A DNA stretch of 64,000 nucleotides from JAFECT01 sp035551675 (GTDB lineage: Bacteria > Pseudomonadota > Alphaproteobacteria > Caulobacterales > Caulobacteraceae): NCBI GenBank assembly GCA_035551675.1, contig DASZMV010000026.1, positions 1 to 64,000 on the forward strand, read 5' to 3'. This document shows positions 24,981-34,076 of this stretch, one piece after another. Each line of letters opens with the position of its first letter. Position 1 is the stretch's first letter. Made by a program: the position numbers and the translations under genes. Under the pieces are notes generated by a model. The model searched no databases. It was given only the letters and a program-made list of their open reading frames with translations, and was not told the origin of the DNA.

Positions 24981-25612
24981 CCCTCAAGCTCTACTATTCG
25001 CCAGGCGCCTGCTCTCTGGCCTCCCACATCGCGCTTTGCGAGGCGGGGGCGGACGTCGAGCTCCACCTGGTCAAGTTCACCGATAATGAGCAGCGCTCGG
25101 CCGAGCACCTGGAACTGAACCCTCTGGGCCGGGTGCCGGTCCTGGTCACCGATAGGGGGACCCTCACCGAAAATCCCGCCATCCTGGCCTGGGTCGCCAG
25201 GACCTGCCCGCAGGCGCGGCTCGCGCCGCTGGACGATCCCTGGGCGATGGCCGAGGTCGAGAGCTTCAACAGCTTTGTCGCATCTTCCGTTCACGTCGCA
25301 TTTTCCCACCTGTTCCGGCCCGGACGGTGGGTCGATCCCGAGCCCGCGCAGAAGGCGACGGCGGCGAAGGCGCCCGAAATCATCCGCTCGATGTTCGACA
25401 TCGTCGAAACCAAGCTCGCGTCTGGGCCCTTCGTGCATGGTGAACGCTTTACGACCTCGGACGCCTATCTCTGCGTGATGAGTCGATGGCTGTTTCGCAC
25501 CGGCGTCGGCGACGCCGCGCGCTTTCCGCGCACACGCGCTCACGCCGCGCTTGTTCAAGCGCGTCCGGCTACGCTTGCGGCGCTTGCGGCAGAGGGTCTC
25601 ACGGCGATTTGA
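24977..25612 (+). CDS. Glutathione S-transferase, beta-class-like
   Basis: Cytosolic protein of 211 residues. The start LKLYYSPGACSLASHIAL is the beta-class GST signature, with the Cys of PGACS as possible active site; GRVPVLVTD gives the cis-Pro and NPAILAWVA the glutathione contacts. The C-terminal domain has ERFTTSDAYLCVMSRW. Start GTG 24977 overlaps the stop of the membrane-protein gene (GTGA) and has GGAG about 11 bases upstream, so the two are coupled. Substrate unknown. Confidence 0.85.
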   Translation: MTLKLYYSPGACSLASHIALCEAGADVELHLVKFTDNEQRSAEHLELNPLGRVPVLVTDRGTLTENPAILAWVARTCPQARLAPLDDPWAMAEVESFNSFVASSVHVAFSHLFRPGRWVDPEPAQKATAAKAPEIIRSMFDIVETKLASGPFVHGERFTTSDAYLCVMSRWLFRTGVGDAARFPRTRAHAALVQARPATLAALAAEGLTAI

Positions 25613-25852
25613 GAACCGCTCAAAATTACGTGTACAAACAAGAGGTTACGAGCCAAACGGAGCCGTAGATCGCGCCCGCGGCCTTGACGCGCGTCTTAGC
25701 CCTTGAATTCGCCGGTGCGACAAGGCACACGGACTCAAGCCGGCGGCGAACAACGAACCATGATTTTGCGCGGGGGGTCGTGCATCATGGACGTAGCCAA
25801 GGGCCGCATAAGCCGCATTCCCGCCCCTTGATCGACTGGTTACGACCCACCC
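25613..25852 (+). other. Intergenic leader of the rod-shape operon
   Basis: 240 bases between the GST gene and mreB. This must hold the promoter of mreBCD-mrdA-rodA. I see no strong -35/-10 pair, no clear repeat and no open frame of note. The region just before ATG 25853 (GGTTACGACCCACCC) is a poor ribosome site. Confidence 0.5.
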
Positions 25853-26896
25853 ATGCTCTCACCCCTGTTCGGCATGATCTCGAACGACATCGCCATCGAC
25901 CTCGGCACGGCCAACACCCTGATCTACATGAAGGGCAAGGGCATCGTCCTCAACGAGCCGTCGGTGGTGGCGCTGCGCAACGTCGGGGGGCGCAAGGTCG
26001 TCCACGCCGTGGGCATCGAAGCGAAACAGATGCTGGGCCGCACGCCCGGGCACATGGAGGCGATCCGCCCCATGCGCGACGGCGTCATCGCCGACTTCGA
26101 AGTCGCCGAAGAAATGATCAAGCACTTCATCCGCAAGGTCCACAACCGCAAGGGTTTCGTGAACCCCAAGGTGATCGTGTGCGTGCCTTCGGGCGCCACC
26201 GCGGTGGAGCGCCGGGCGATCAACGATTCCTGCCTCAACGCCTCGGCTCGCCGGGTCGGCCTGATCGACGAGCCGATGGCCGCCGCGATCGGCGCCGGGC
26301 TACCGATTCACGAACCGACCGGTTCGATGGTCGTCGACATCGGCGGCGGCACCACCGAAGTGGCCGTGCTCTCGCTCTCCGGCATTGTCTATTCGCGCTC
26401 GGTGCGCGTCGGCGGCGACAAGATGGACGAGGCGATTATCTCGTACATGCGCCGCAACCATAACCTTCTGATCGGCGAAACCACCGCCGAGCGCATCAAG
26501 AAGGACATCGGCACCGCGCGCGTTCCGCACGACGGCGAAGGCCTCTCCATCGAGGTGAAGGGCCGCGACCTGATGCAGGGCGTGCCGCGCGAAGTGCGCA
26601 TCTCCGAGCGCCAGGCGGCGGAAGCCCTGGCCGAGCCGGTCAGCCAGATCATCGAGGCGGTCAAGGTCGCCCTGGAAGCCACCCCGCCGGAACTGGCGGC
26701 GGACATCGCCGACAAGGGCATCATGCTCACCGGCGGCGGCGCGCTGCTGCGCGGCCTGGACGCGGAAATCCGCGATCAGACCGGCCTGCCGGTGTCGGTG
26801 GCGGACGACCCCTTGTCCTGCGTGGCCATCGGGTGTGGCAAAGTGCTCGAGCATCCGCGCTGGATGAAGGGTGTTCTGGATGCGACTCTGGCCTAA
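25853..26896 (+). CDS. mreB: Rod shape-determining protein MreB
   Basis: Bacterial actin of 347 residues that forms ATP-dependent filaments under the inner membrane and directs side-wall peptidoglycan synthesis. It shows the actin-fold phosphate loops DLGTANTLIYMKGKGI and DIGGGTTEVAVLS, the adenosine motif LTGGGALLRGLD, and an amphipathic N-terminus (MLSPLFGMIS) as in E. coli MreB. Length and order are normal for the family. It heads the five-gene operon mreB-mreC-mreD-mrdA-rodA, the last four coupled by ATGA overlaps. Confidence 0.97.
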   Translation: MLSPLFGMISNDIAIDLGTANTLIYMKGKGIVLNEPSVVALRNVGGRKVVHAVGIEAKQMLGRTPGHMEAIRPMRDGVIADFEVAEEMIKHFIRKVHNRKGFVNPKVIVCVPSGATAVERRAINDSCLNASARRVGLIDEPMAAAIGAGLPIHEPTGSMVVDIGGGTTEVAVLSLSGIVYSRSVRVGGDKMDEAIISYMRRNHNLLIGETTAERIKKDIGTARVPHDGEGLSIEVKGRDLMQGVPREVRISERQAAEALAEPVSQIIEAVKVALEATPPELAADIADKGIMLTGGGALLRGLDAEIRDQTGLPVSVADDPLSCVAIGCGKVLEHPRWMKGVLDATLA

Positions 26897-26947
26897 ATAA
26901 TCCAGCGTTCCCCGAGGGCGTGCGGGGATGTGTAAGGGGCCGGGCCC

Positions 26948-28198
26948 GTGGCGTACCGGGATGGACCATTCGAAAACCTGAAAGTCCCGCTGGGGCTGAC
27001 GGCGGCGTTCGCGGTGCTCGTCATGGGCGCGATCGCGGTGCTGCTGATCGTCTCCGATAAGCGTGACAAGCCCCAGGCCGACGGCTTTGCGCCGGTCCGC
27101 AGCGGCTTCAGCCGCGTGACCGCGCCGGTCTCGGGCGTGTTCGCCGCGCCCGTTCGCTGGGTGGGCCACGCCACGGACTTTGTCGGCGACTACTTCGGCG
27201 CCATCGACGAGAACCGCCGGCTGAAAAAGCAGGTCGCCGAACTGAAGGCCGTCCAGGACAACTACGTCGCGCTCGAGAACATCAACCGCCGCTACGAGGC
27301 GCTGCTCAACATCCGCACCCAGCCGCCGGTGGATATGGTGGCCGCCAACCTGGTGTCGGAGTCGCGAGGGCCCTTCGCCAACGCCCAACTGATCGACGCC
27401 GGCACGAACTCGCGCATCCGCGTCGGCAATCCGGTGATCAACGAGCACGGCCTAGTCGGGCGCGTCATGGGCGTGGGCCCGACCGCGAGCCGGGTCCTGA
27501 TGCTGACCGACGTCGCCAGCCGCACGCCGGTTCTGGTCGATCGCACCGACGCCCGCGCCATCCTGGTCGGCGACGGCGGCGCAAACCCGCGGCTCGACTT
27601 CCTGCGCGGCACGGACTCGGTGAAGGACGGCGACCGGATCATGACCTCGGGCGACGGCGGCATGCTGCCGCGCGGCCTGGCGGTGGGCGTCGCGGCCAAG
27701 GCGCTCGACGGCACCTGGCGGGTGAAGCTCTACGCCGGCAACACCGACACCGACGTGGTGCGCGTGCTGCTGTTCGACGATTTCTCGCAGCTTCTCAAAC
27801 CCGACTCGATCAACGCCCCGGCGCTGGCCGGCATGAACACCGCGCCCCAGCCCTCGGCTGACCTCGTGGCTAAGATCGAAGCCGTGCATCCGGCCCATCC
27901 CGTCGCGCGGCCCGCCGCCGCTGCGCCCACGCCCCAGACCCAGACTCTGACTCAGTCCCAGGCTCAGTCCCAGACGTCCAAGGTCGCTGCGGCTACCGCG
28001 ACGGCGCTGGCGCCGGCGCCGGACAGCGCGGCCAAGAAGAAGGCCACGGACGCCTCCGACGAAAAGGCGAACGCCAAGCCCGAGCACAAGGCCGCGGAGC
28101 ACAAGGCTTCGGAGCGCAAGCCCACCAAGAAGAAGCCGACGGTGAAGGCCGACGTCATCCCCCGCCGGCCCGTGCCCTATACGGCGATCCCGCAATGA
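26948..28198 (+). CDS. mreC: Rod shape-determining protein MreC
   Basis: Periplasmic scaffold of the elongation machine, anchored by one N-terminal membrane helix (about 13-37), then a coiled coil (75-115) and two beta domains (about 120-290) with IDAGTNSRIRVGNPVIN and the ARAILVGDGG loop. GTG 26948 is the start, with AAGGGG just upstream. The C-terminal 120 residues are an unusually long low-complexity tail: Gln/Thr-rich first (TPQTQTLTQSQAQSQ), then Lys/Ala-rich, then Pro-rich. This tail is variable between species. Overlaps mreD by four bases. Confidence 0.95.
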   Translation: MAYRDGPFENLKVPLGLTAAFAVLVMGAIAVLLIVSDKRDKPQADGFAPVRSGFSRVTAPVSGVFAAPVRWVGHATDFVGDYFGAIDENRRLKKQVAELKAVQDNYVALENINRRYEALLNIRTQPPVDMVAANLVSESRGPFANAQLIDAGTNSRIRVGNPVINEHGLVGRVMGVGPTASRVLMLTDVASRTPVLVDRTDARAILVGDGGANPRLDFLRGTDSVKDGDRIMTSGDGGMLPRGLAVGVAAKALDGTWRVKLYAGNTDTDVVRVLLFDDFSQLLKPDSINAPALAGMNTAPQPSADLVAKIEAVHPAHPVARPAAAAPTPQTQTLTQSQAQSQTSKVAAATATALAPAPDSAAKKKATDASDEKANAKPEHKAAEHKASERKPTKKKPTVKADVIPRRPVPYTAIPQ

Positions 28199-28731
28199 GA
28201 CGGCCCGCTTCGCGCAGACATGGCGCGGCGGTCAGGGTGGTGGGACCGCTGCACTGGGTGATTTATCCCGCGCTTGCGGCCATGGCGGCGACGCTGGTTC
28301 TGTCGACCCATGTGCGCCTGTTCGGCCTGCCGCCGCCCGAGCCGATCTTCGGCCTGATCCTGGCCTTCTCCTGGCCCCTGATCCGTCCCTCGATCCTGGG
28401 TCCGGTGATGCTGTTCCTGGTCGGCATCTTCACCGACCTCGTGCTGGACTCTACGCTCGGCCTTTGGACCCTGACCTTGCTCGCGGTCTATGGCGTGGTG
28501 CTCGCCGCGCGCGCGTTCATCGTCGGCCAGCAGGTGGGCGTGCTGTTCGCCTGGTACGCCGGCCTCACCACCGCCGCGATGTTGTGCCTCTATCTGTTCA
28601 CCCTGGTCGAGGCCGGGGTCGCCCCGACCATCGTGGGCGCCATCCTGCAGTGGATTCCGACCGTGGCCCTGTTCCCGCTCGGCTACATTCTGATCCAGCG
28701 GTTCGACGATACGGACGTGCGCTTCCGATGA
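28195..28731 (+). CDS. mreD: Rod shape-determining protein MreD
   Basis: Inner-membrane partner of MreC and RodA, 178 residues with five to six hydrophobic helices covering most of the chain. Family features are the charged GIFTDLVLDSTLG segment after the third helix and the short tail RFDDTDVRFR. The start overlaps mreC (ATGA at 28195) and the stop overlaps mrdA (ATGA at 28728), so translation is coupled on both sides. Confidence 0.92.
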   Translation: MRRPASRRHGAAVRVVGPLHWVIYPALAAMAATLVLSTHVRLFGLPPPEPIFGLILAFSWPLIRPSILGPVMLFLVGIFTDLVLDSTLGLWTLTLLAVYGVVLAARAFIVGQQVGVLFAWYAGLTTAAMLCLYLFTLVEAGVAPTIVGAILQWIPTVALFPLGYILIQRFDDTDVRFR

Positions 28732-30713
28732 ACGAACCCACGATCTTCTTCGAAGACGTCAACGAACGTCAGGGTGGGTTCCTCAGGCGAACCTTCCTGC
28801 TGGGCGGCTTCACCGCACTCGGCATGACTGCCCTGGTCACCCGTCTCGGCTATCTGCAACTGGTCGAGAACAGCCGCTACAAGGACCTCAGCCAGCACAA
28901 CCAGTTCAACTATCGCATCGTCCAGCCGCCGCGGGGCGTGATCAAGGACCGCAACGGCGTGGTTCTGGCCGGCAACCGCGCCAGCTTCCGCGTCCTCGTC
29001 GTGCGCGACGAGACCAAGGATCTGGACGGCACACTCAACATGGTGGCCGAGCTGTTGCCCGCGACCGCCAACCGCCGCCGCCAGCTGATCGCCGAGATCA
29101 ACGAAAGTCCGCGGTTCGCGCCCGTCGCCGTGGCGACGGACCTGAACTGGGACGACTTCGCGCGGGTGAACCTGCACGCGGCCGATCTGCCGGGCGTCAT
29201 GGCCGACATGAGCGAGAGCCGCTTCTATCCGTTCAGCGGCGCCTTCGCCCACGTGATCGGCTACGTCGCCAAGATTTCCGACACCGACGTGAAGAAGGCC
29301 AAGGCGGCCAACAACGGCGAGATAGACCCGATCCTGCTCAGTCCGGGCTTCCGCATCGGCAAGCAAGGCATCGAGCGCGCCTTCGACAAGGAGCTGCGCG
29401 GCGTCCCCGGCGGTCAGAAGGTCGAGGTCGACTCGCGCGGCAAGGTGGTGGGCGAGGATCGCGCCGGTGACCGTCCCGCGATCCCGGGGGCGGACATCGT
29501 GCTGACCCTCGACGCCGACGTGCAGAACAAGGCGCTCGAGGTGTTCGGCGCCGACTCCGGCGCCGCGGTGATGATCGACTGCCGCAACGGCGATATCCTG
29601 TGCCTGTTGTCCGCTCCCAGTTTCGACGCCAACGCCTTCGTCTCCGGCGTGCCCGGGCCTGCCTACAAAGCCTGGGCCGACTACGACCACAAGCCGCTGC
29701 TCGACAAGGCGCTGAATGGTCTGTTCCCCGCCGGGTCGACCTTCAAGACCATGGTGTCGCTGGCCGCGCTCGAGATGGGCATCAGCGAGCACACCACCCA
29801 CACCTGCAACCGGGCCTGGCAGTTCGGCAACCACGTGTTCCACTGCGACAAGGCGCACGGCACGCTCGACATGCACAAGGCGATCGTCACCTCGTGCGAT
29901 ATCTATTTCTTCCAGACGGCGGTCCAGGTCGGCCCCGACCGCATCTGCGAGATGGCGCGCCGCTTCGGTATCAACGAAGTCTTCCCCGAGATTCACATCG
30001 CCCAGAGCAAGGGCACGCTGCCGAACCCCGAATGGAAGGAAAGGGTCTATCACCAGCCGTGGTACGCCGGTGAAACGCCCAGCCTCGGCATCGGCCAGGG
30101 CGCCCTGCAGGTGAACCCGCTGCAGCTCGCCGTCATGTGTGCGCGCATCGCCAACGGAAACACGGCGCTGAGGCCGCGCCTGGTGAAGTCGGTCGGCGGC
30201 AAGGAGCTTCCGCGGGGTGACGAACAACCGCCGCTGAACGTTCCGCAGGCGCACCTGGAAATCGTGCGTTCGGCCATGGCCGGCGTAACCAGCGAGCCGG
30301 GCGGCACCGCAGTCGGAAAGCTCGACCTCAGCCTCGGCGACATCAAAGCCGCGGGTAAGACCGGCACCGCCCAGTCACACTCGGGCAAGACCGCCCACGG
30401 CGCCGTGGGTCAGTGGAACCTGCGCGACCACAGCTGGTTCATCTCCTTCGCGCCCGAGGACAAGCCGGTCTACGCCATGGCGGTGCTGGTCGAGCACGGC
30501 GGGTTCGGCGCCGACGCGTCCGCGCCCAAGGTGCGCGAGATCATGCGCACGGCGCTGGCCAAGGATCCCGAGATAAAGGCGCGCCTCGGCGGCGTCATTC
30601 CGCCCGACACCAAGGCCGGCAAGCCCACGCCGCCGTCCGTGCCCGACGCGCCGGCCGACGACGCCATTACCGGCCAACCTCAGTTGCCAGCACCCAAATC
30701 GGGACCCGCATGA
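28728..30713 (+). CDS. mrdA: Penicillin-binding protein 2 (elongation transpeptidase)
   Basis: Class B PBP of 661 residues that cross-links side-wall peptidoglycan with RodA. One N-terminal membrane helix (about 22-40), a pedestal domain with RPPRGVIKDRNG-like motif (QPPRGVIKDRNG, 66-77), and a transpeptidase domain with catalytic Ser337 in STFK, SCD (389-391) and KTG (544-546). The C-terminus after about 625 is Pro/Ala-rich and probably disordered. Start ATG 28728 overlaps mreD; the stop overlaps rodA. All catalytic motifs are intact. Confidence 0.95.
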   Translation: MNEPTIFFEDVNERQGGFLRRTFLLGGFTALGMTALVTRLGYLQLVENSRYKDLSQHNQFNYRIVQPPRGVIKDRNGVVLAGNRASFRVLVVRDETKDLDGTLNMVAELLPATANRRRQLIAEINESPRFAPVAVATDLNWDDFARVNLHAADLPGVMADMSESRFYPFSGAFAHVIGYVAKISDTDVKKAKAANNGEIDPILLSPGFRIGKQGIERAFDKELRGVPGGQKVEVDSRGKVVGEDRAGDRPAIPGADIVLTLDADVQNKALEVFGADSGAAVMIDCRNGDILCLLSAPSFDANAFVSGVPGPAYKAWADYDHKPLLDKALNGLFPAGSTFKTMVSLAALEMGISEHTTHTCNRAWQFGNHVFHCDKAHGTLDMHKAIVTSCDIYFFQTAVQVGPDRICEMARRFGINEVFPEIHIAQSKGTLPNPEWKERVYHQPWYAGETPSLGIGQGALQVNPLQLAVMCARIANGNTALRPRLVKSVGGKELPRGDEQPPLNVPQAHLEIVRSAMAGVTSEPGGTAVGKLDLSLGDIKAAGKTGTAQSHSGKTAHGAVGQWNLRDHSWFISFAPEDKPVYAMAVLVEHGGFGADASAPKVREIMRTALAKDPEIKARLGGVIPPDTKAGKPTPPSVPDAPADDAITGQPQLPAPKSGPA

Positions 30714-31861
30714 GCGCCAGCGCCCTTACCCGCCCCGGTCAGCGCGACCGGATCTCCGAAAAGCTCGGCGAGATCGACTGGCGCCTCGCGGCGTTGCTCG
30801 CCTTCGTCACCGGCATCGGCGCGATGATGCTCTATTCCATCGCCGGCGGTCACTGGGGGCCCTGGGCGGACGCGCACCTGACGCGCTTCTTCCTGTTGTT
30901 CGGCGTGATGATCGTGCTCAGCCTGATCGACCTGAAGATCTGGTACAGCCTGGCCTACCCCGTCTACATCCTGGCGCTGGTGTTGTTGGTGGCGACCGCG
31001 GTCGCCGGACAGACGCATCTCGGCGGCAAGCGCTGGCTGGGCGTCGGCCACTTCACCATCCAGCCGTCCGAGATCATGAAGATCGCCCTGGTGATGGCGC
31101 TCGGGCGCTTCTATCACAACTGCACCGCCAAACAGGCGCGCTGGTCGTGGAAGCTGCTCATCCCTGCCGCCATGATCGGCGCGCCGGTCCTGCTCGTCGC
31201 TAAACAGCCCGACCTCGGCACCGCCATCATGCTCGCCGTTACCGGCGGGGTGATGATGTTCATGGCCGGTCTGACCTGGAAGCTGCTCATCGCGGGCTTC
31301 GTCGCCGTCTCGGCGGCGGCCGTACCGATTTACATGTTCCTGCTGAAGGGCTTCCAGAAGGCGCGCATCGACGTGTTCCTGCACCCGGACAGAGACCCCT
31401 CCGGCAAGGGTTATCACGTGATCCAGGCGGCCATCGCCGCGGGCTCCGGCGGCCTGCTGGGCAAGGGCTACATGCTGGGCAGTCAGAGCCAGCTGAACTA
31501 CCTGCCGGAAAAACAGACCGATTTCATTTTCGCGACCGTTGCGGAAGAGTTCGGCTTCGTCGGCTGTTTCATTCTGCTGTTGGCCTATGGCGCGATCGTC
31601 GCGGTGGGGCTGCGCATCGCGTCGACTTCGCACAGTCACTTCGGCCGCATGACCGCCGCCGGCGTCACCGCCGCCTTCGGCCTCTACGTCATCATCAACG
31701 GCGCCATGGTGATCGGCCTCGCGCCGGTGGTGGGCGTGCCGATGCCTTTGATGTCCTACGGCGGCACCGTGATGGTGACGGTGATGATCGGCATGGGCCT
31801 GGTCCAGGCCGTGCGCGTGCACCGCTATTCCGAACTGCCGCGGGGCAGGGGCTTCCTGTAA
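30710..31861 (+). CDS. rodA: Rod shape-determining protein RodA (SEDS glycosyltransferase)
   Basis: SEDS-family peptidoglycan polymerase of 383 residues with about ten membrane helices. Recognisable parts are GGKRWLGVGHFTIQPSEIMKI, KQPDLGTAIML, the large periplasmic loop ending YLPEKQTDFIFATVAEEFGF and the final helices GVPMPLMSYGGT. The catalytic Asp of the family lies in the WxxDP-like/PEKQTDF loop region. It is the last gene of the mre-mrd operon, overlapping mrdA by four bases; a serine hydrolase gene follows after ten bases. Confidence 0.95.
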   Translation: MSASALTRPGQRDRISEKLGEIDWRLAALLAFVTGIGAMMLYSIAGGHWGPWADAHLTRFFLLFGVMIVLSLIDLKIWYSLAYPVYILALVLLVATAVAGQTHLGGKRWLGVGHFTIQPSEIMKIALVMALGRFYHNCTAKQARWSWKLLIPAAMIGAPVLLVAKQPDLGTAIMLAVTGGVMMFMAGLTWKLLIAGFVAVSAAAVPIYMFLLKGFQKARIDVFLHPDRDPSGKGYHVIQAAIAAGSGGLLGKGYMLGSQSQLNYLPEKQTDFIFATVAEEFGFVGCFILLLAYGAIVAVGLRIASTSHSHFGRMTAAGVTAAFGLYVIINGAMVIGLAPVVGVPMPLMSYGGTVMVTVMIGMGLVQAVRVHRYSELPRGRGFL

Positions 31862-31871
31862 GAACATTCCC

Positions 31872-32930
31872 ATGACGACGCGCCGGTCTTTCCTCGGAGT
31901 CGCCGGCGCCGCCGCTCTCGGTGCGACGTCTCCCGCCGAGGCGCGCCCCGACGCCGCCGCCTTCGCCGCCCTGGTGAAGAGCTATGCCGACCGCGCGTTC
32001 ACCGACGGCGTCGTGCTGATGGCGCGCCACGGCCGCCCGGTGTTCGAGATGGCGGTGGGCTATGCCGACCGCGCGCGGAAAATCCGTAACGATATGCGGA
32101 CCGTCTTCCACATCGGCTCGATCACCAAACAGTTCACCGCCGCGGCGGTGTTGAAACTGGCGGACGCGGGCGCGCTGTCCGTTAACGACCGCATTGCCAA
32201 ATTCATTCCCGAGGCGCCGGCTTCCTGGCGCGACGTCACCGTTCAGCACCTGCTGGCGCACACGTCCGGCATCCCGAACCACACGGCTGTTCTGGGCGAC
32301 AAGTTCGACAGCTGGATGGGTAAAGAGCCTGAAGACGTCATCGCGCTCGTGCGCGACCTGCCGCTGGAGGCTGCGCCAGGGACGAGGTTCAAGTACGACA
32401 ACACAGGCTATGTGCTGCTTGGCCTGATCGTCGAGCGCGTCAGCCGCGAAACGCTCGACGACTTTATGCGAAAGCGCCTGTTCGACCCGCTCGGCATGAT
32501 CCACACCGGCCTGGCCACCGACACGCCGCCGCCGTATCACGCGGTTGGCAACCTCGAGGATCACGGCAAGTGGGTGGCCACCGCCTGGGCGGTCAACGTC
32601 CGCGCCTCGGGCGCCGGCGCGATCTACTCCACCGCCGGCGACCTCGTGAAATGGGAGGACGCACTGTTCGCGGGTCGCGTGCTCTCGAGCGCTTCGACAA
32701 AGGCCATGTTCACCGATTGGGGCCACGGCTTCGGCTACGGCTGGGTCACGGACAAGGTCGCGGGCCACCCCGCGTGGTGGCACAACGGTCACGGCGCGGG
32801 CTACGGCGCGGTCATCTACCGCGTCCCCGATCTCGATCTCACGGTGATCGTGATGTCCAACGACGACGAGGCGCGAATCGAGCCGCTCGCGAAAGGCCTG
32901 ATCGGTCAGTTCGCGGCCGGAAGAAAATAA
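31872..32930 (+). CDS. Exported serine hydrolase, beta-lactamase class C-like
   Basis: Protein of 352 residues with a Tat leader (TRRSFLGVAGAAALG). The fold of class C beta-lactamases and DD-peptidases is shown by Ser83-x-x-Lys86 in GSITKQFT, Tyr175-x-Asn177 in YDNTGY and a C-terminal HNGHG in place of the KTG triad. It probably acts on esters or peptidoglycan peptides in the periplasm. It sits 10 bases after rodA, so it may be cotranscribed with the elongation genes. Its stop codon touches the left arm of an unusual inverted-repeat element. Confidence 0.8.
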   Translation: MTTRRSFLGVAGAAALGATSPAEARPDAAAFAALVKSYADRAFTDGVVLMARHGRPVFEMAVGYADRARKIRNDMRTVFHIGSITKQFTAAAVLKLADAGALSVNDRIAKFIPEAPASWRDVTVQHLLAHTSGIPNHTAVLGDKFDSWMGKEPEDVIALVRDLPLEAAPGTRFKYDNTGYVLLGLIVERVSRETLDDFMRKRLFDPLGMIHTGLATDTPPPYHAVGNLEDHGKWVATAWAVNVRASGAGAIYSTAGDLVKWEDALFAGRVLSSASTKAMFTDWGHGFGYGWVTDKVAGHPAWWHNGHGAGYGAVIYRVPDLDLTVIVMSNDDEARIEPLAKGLIGQFAAGRK

Positions 32931-33062
32931 CCACCAAGCGCACAAAGAAAAACAGGACCGCGCTTTGCGCGGTCAAAAAAGCAAAAAAGTCACCAACGCG
33001 GAGACGCACACGATATCTTCGTGCGCTTAGTGCGCTTAGTGCGCTTAGTGCGCTTAGTGGTT
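32929..33062. repeat. Inverted-repeat element A with 9-nt tandem units
   Basis: The right arm contains four exact tandem copies of TGCGCTTAG (33022-33057). GTGCGCTTAGTGGTT (33048-33062) pairs with AACCACCAAGCGCAC (32929-32943), 14 of 15 bases. Between the arms lies a small hairpin with a perfect 8-bp stem, GACCGCGC (32956-32963) with 32967-32974, and a TTT loop. A-rich runs flank this hairpin on both sides. The element fills the gap between two convergent genes. Elements B (51.4 kb) and C (57.2 kb) share this design with different sequences. Confidence 0.75.
32956..32974 (-). terminator. Terminator hairpin inside element A
   Basis: Eight-bp GC stem with a three-base loop. Read on the minus strand it is followed by CTGTTTTTCTTTG, a usable U tract, so it can end transcription of the proline iminopeptidase gene. 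On the plus strand it is followed by A residues and would not work as a classical terminator. Confidence 0.6.
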
Positions 33063-33070
33063 CATTTTTC

Positions 33071-34045
33071 CTACAGCTTGAACGCCGCGTCCGTAGCGCG
33101 CACCAGCGCGTCGACGATCCCCGGCTCCGTCGACGCGTGCCCCGCGTCGCCGATCACGTCGAGCACGGCCTCCGGGAACGCCTGTTTCAGCGACCAGGCG
33201 CTTTCCATCGGCGTGACCATGTCGAAGCGGCCCTGCACGATCCAGGTCGGGATGTGGCGGATCTTGTCGACGTTGTTCAGGATCCAGCCTTCCTCAGGGA
33301 GGAAGCCGTTGTTGACGAAGTACCAGCACTCCAGCCGCGCGAAGGCGAGGGCGAACTCGGCTTCGGCGAACTTCTCCGGCCGCGCTTCAGGCCCGCGCAC
33401 CGAGATGGTGTCGCCCTCCCAGGTCGACCACGCCACCGCCGCCTCCAGCCGCGCGTCGGGATCGTCGCCGGTCAGGCGCTTGTAGTAGGCGCCCATCATG
33501 TCGCCGCGCTCGGCCTTCGGGATCGGCGCGACGTATCGCTCCCACGCGTCGGGGAACACCATCGAGGCGCCGTCCTGGTAGAACCAGGCGAGCTCGCGCT
33601 TGGTCAAAAGGAACACGCCGCGCAGGATCAGGGCGTCGACCCGGTCCGGGTGGGTGATGGCGTAGGCCAGCGCCAGGGTCGAACCCCACGAGCCGCCGAA
33701 CACCGTCCACGTCTCCACGCCGCAGCGTTCGCGCAGGCGCTCGATGTCCTCGATCAGTTTCCAGGTGTCGTTGTCGTCCAGGTTCGCGTGCGGGCGCGAG
33801 CGGCCGCAGCCGCGCTGGTCGAACAGCGCCATGCGCCATTTCGCCGGGTCGAAGAAGCGCCGCATGCCGGGGTTGATCGCCCCGCCCGGGCCGCCGTGCA
33901 GCACCACGGCGGGACGCCCGCCCGGCAGGCCGCATTCCTCGTAATAGACCTCGTGCTTGGACTCGGTCGGCATCCAGCCGTAGGCGAAGGGTTCGATCTC
34001 GGGAAACAGCCCCCGGCGGGCGACATCGGTCTGAAACGCGGCCAT
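33071..34045 (-). CDS. pip: Proline iminopeptidase
   Basis: Cytoplasmic alpha/beta hydrolase of 324 residues that removes N-terminal proline from peptides. The oxyanion segment is LHGGPGG, DQRGCGRSRPH is the family signature, and Ser119 in GGSWGSTLALAYA is the nucleophile; Asp in QGRFDMVTP and His in GDAGHAS complete the triad. Length matches S33 family prolyl aminopeptidases. It is convergent with the serine hydrolase gene across element A. The DUF423 gene lies just upstream on the same strand. Confidence 0.92.
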   Translation of the reverse strand: MAAFQTDVARRGLFPEIEPFAYGWMPTESKHEVYYEECGLPGGRPAVVLHGGPGGAINPGMRRFFDPAKWRMALFDQRGCGRSRPHANLDDNDTWKLIEDIERLRERCGVETWTVFGGSWGSTLALAYAITHPDRVDALILRGVFLLTKRELAWFYQDGASMVFPDAWERYVAPIPKAERGDMMGAYYKRLTGDDPDARLEAAVAWSTWEGDTISVRGPEARPEKFAEAEFALAFARLECWYFVNNGFLPEEGWILNNVDKIRHIPTWIVQGRFDMVTPMESAWSLKQAFPEAVLDVIGDAGHASTEPGIVDALVRATDAAFKL

Positions 34046-34076
34046 GTCGCCTCTGTCGCCAGAGACAGTTGAGAGG

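Noticed and set aside
33022..33057. Possible CRISPR-like or minisatellite array
   Set aside because: The units are only 9 bases with no spacers and no cas genes in the window; treated as part of element A.
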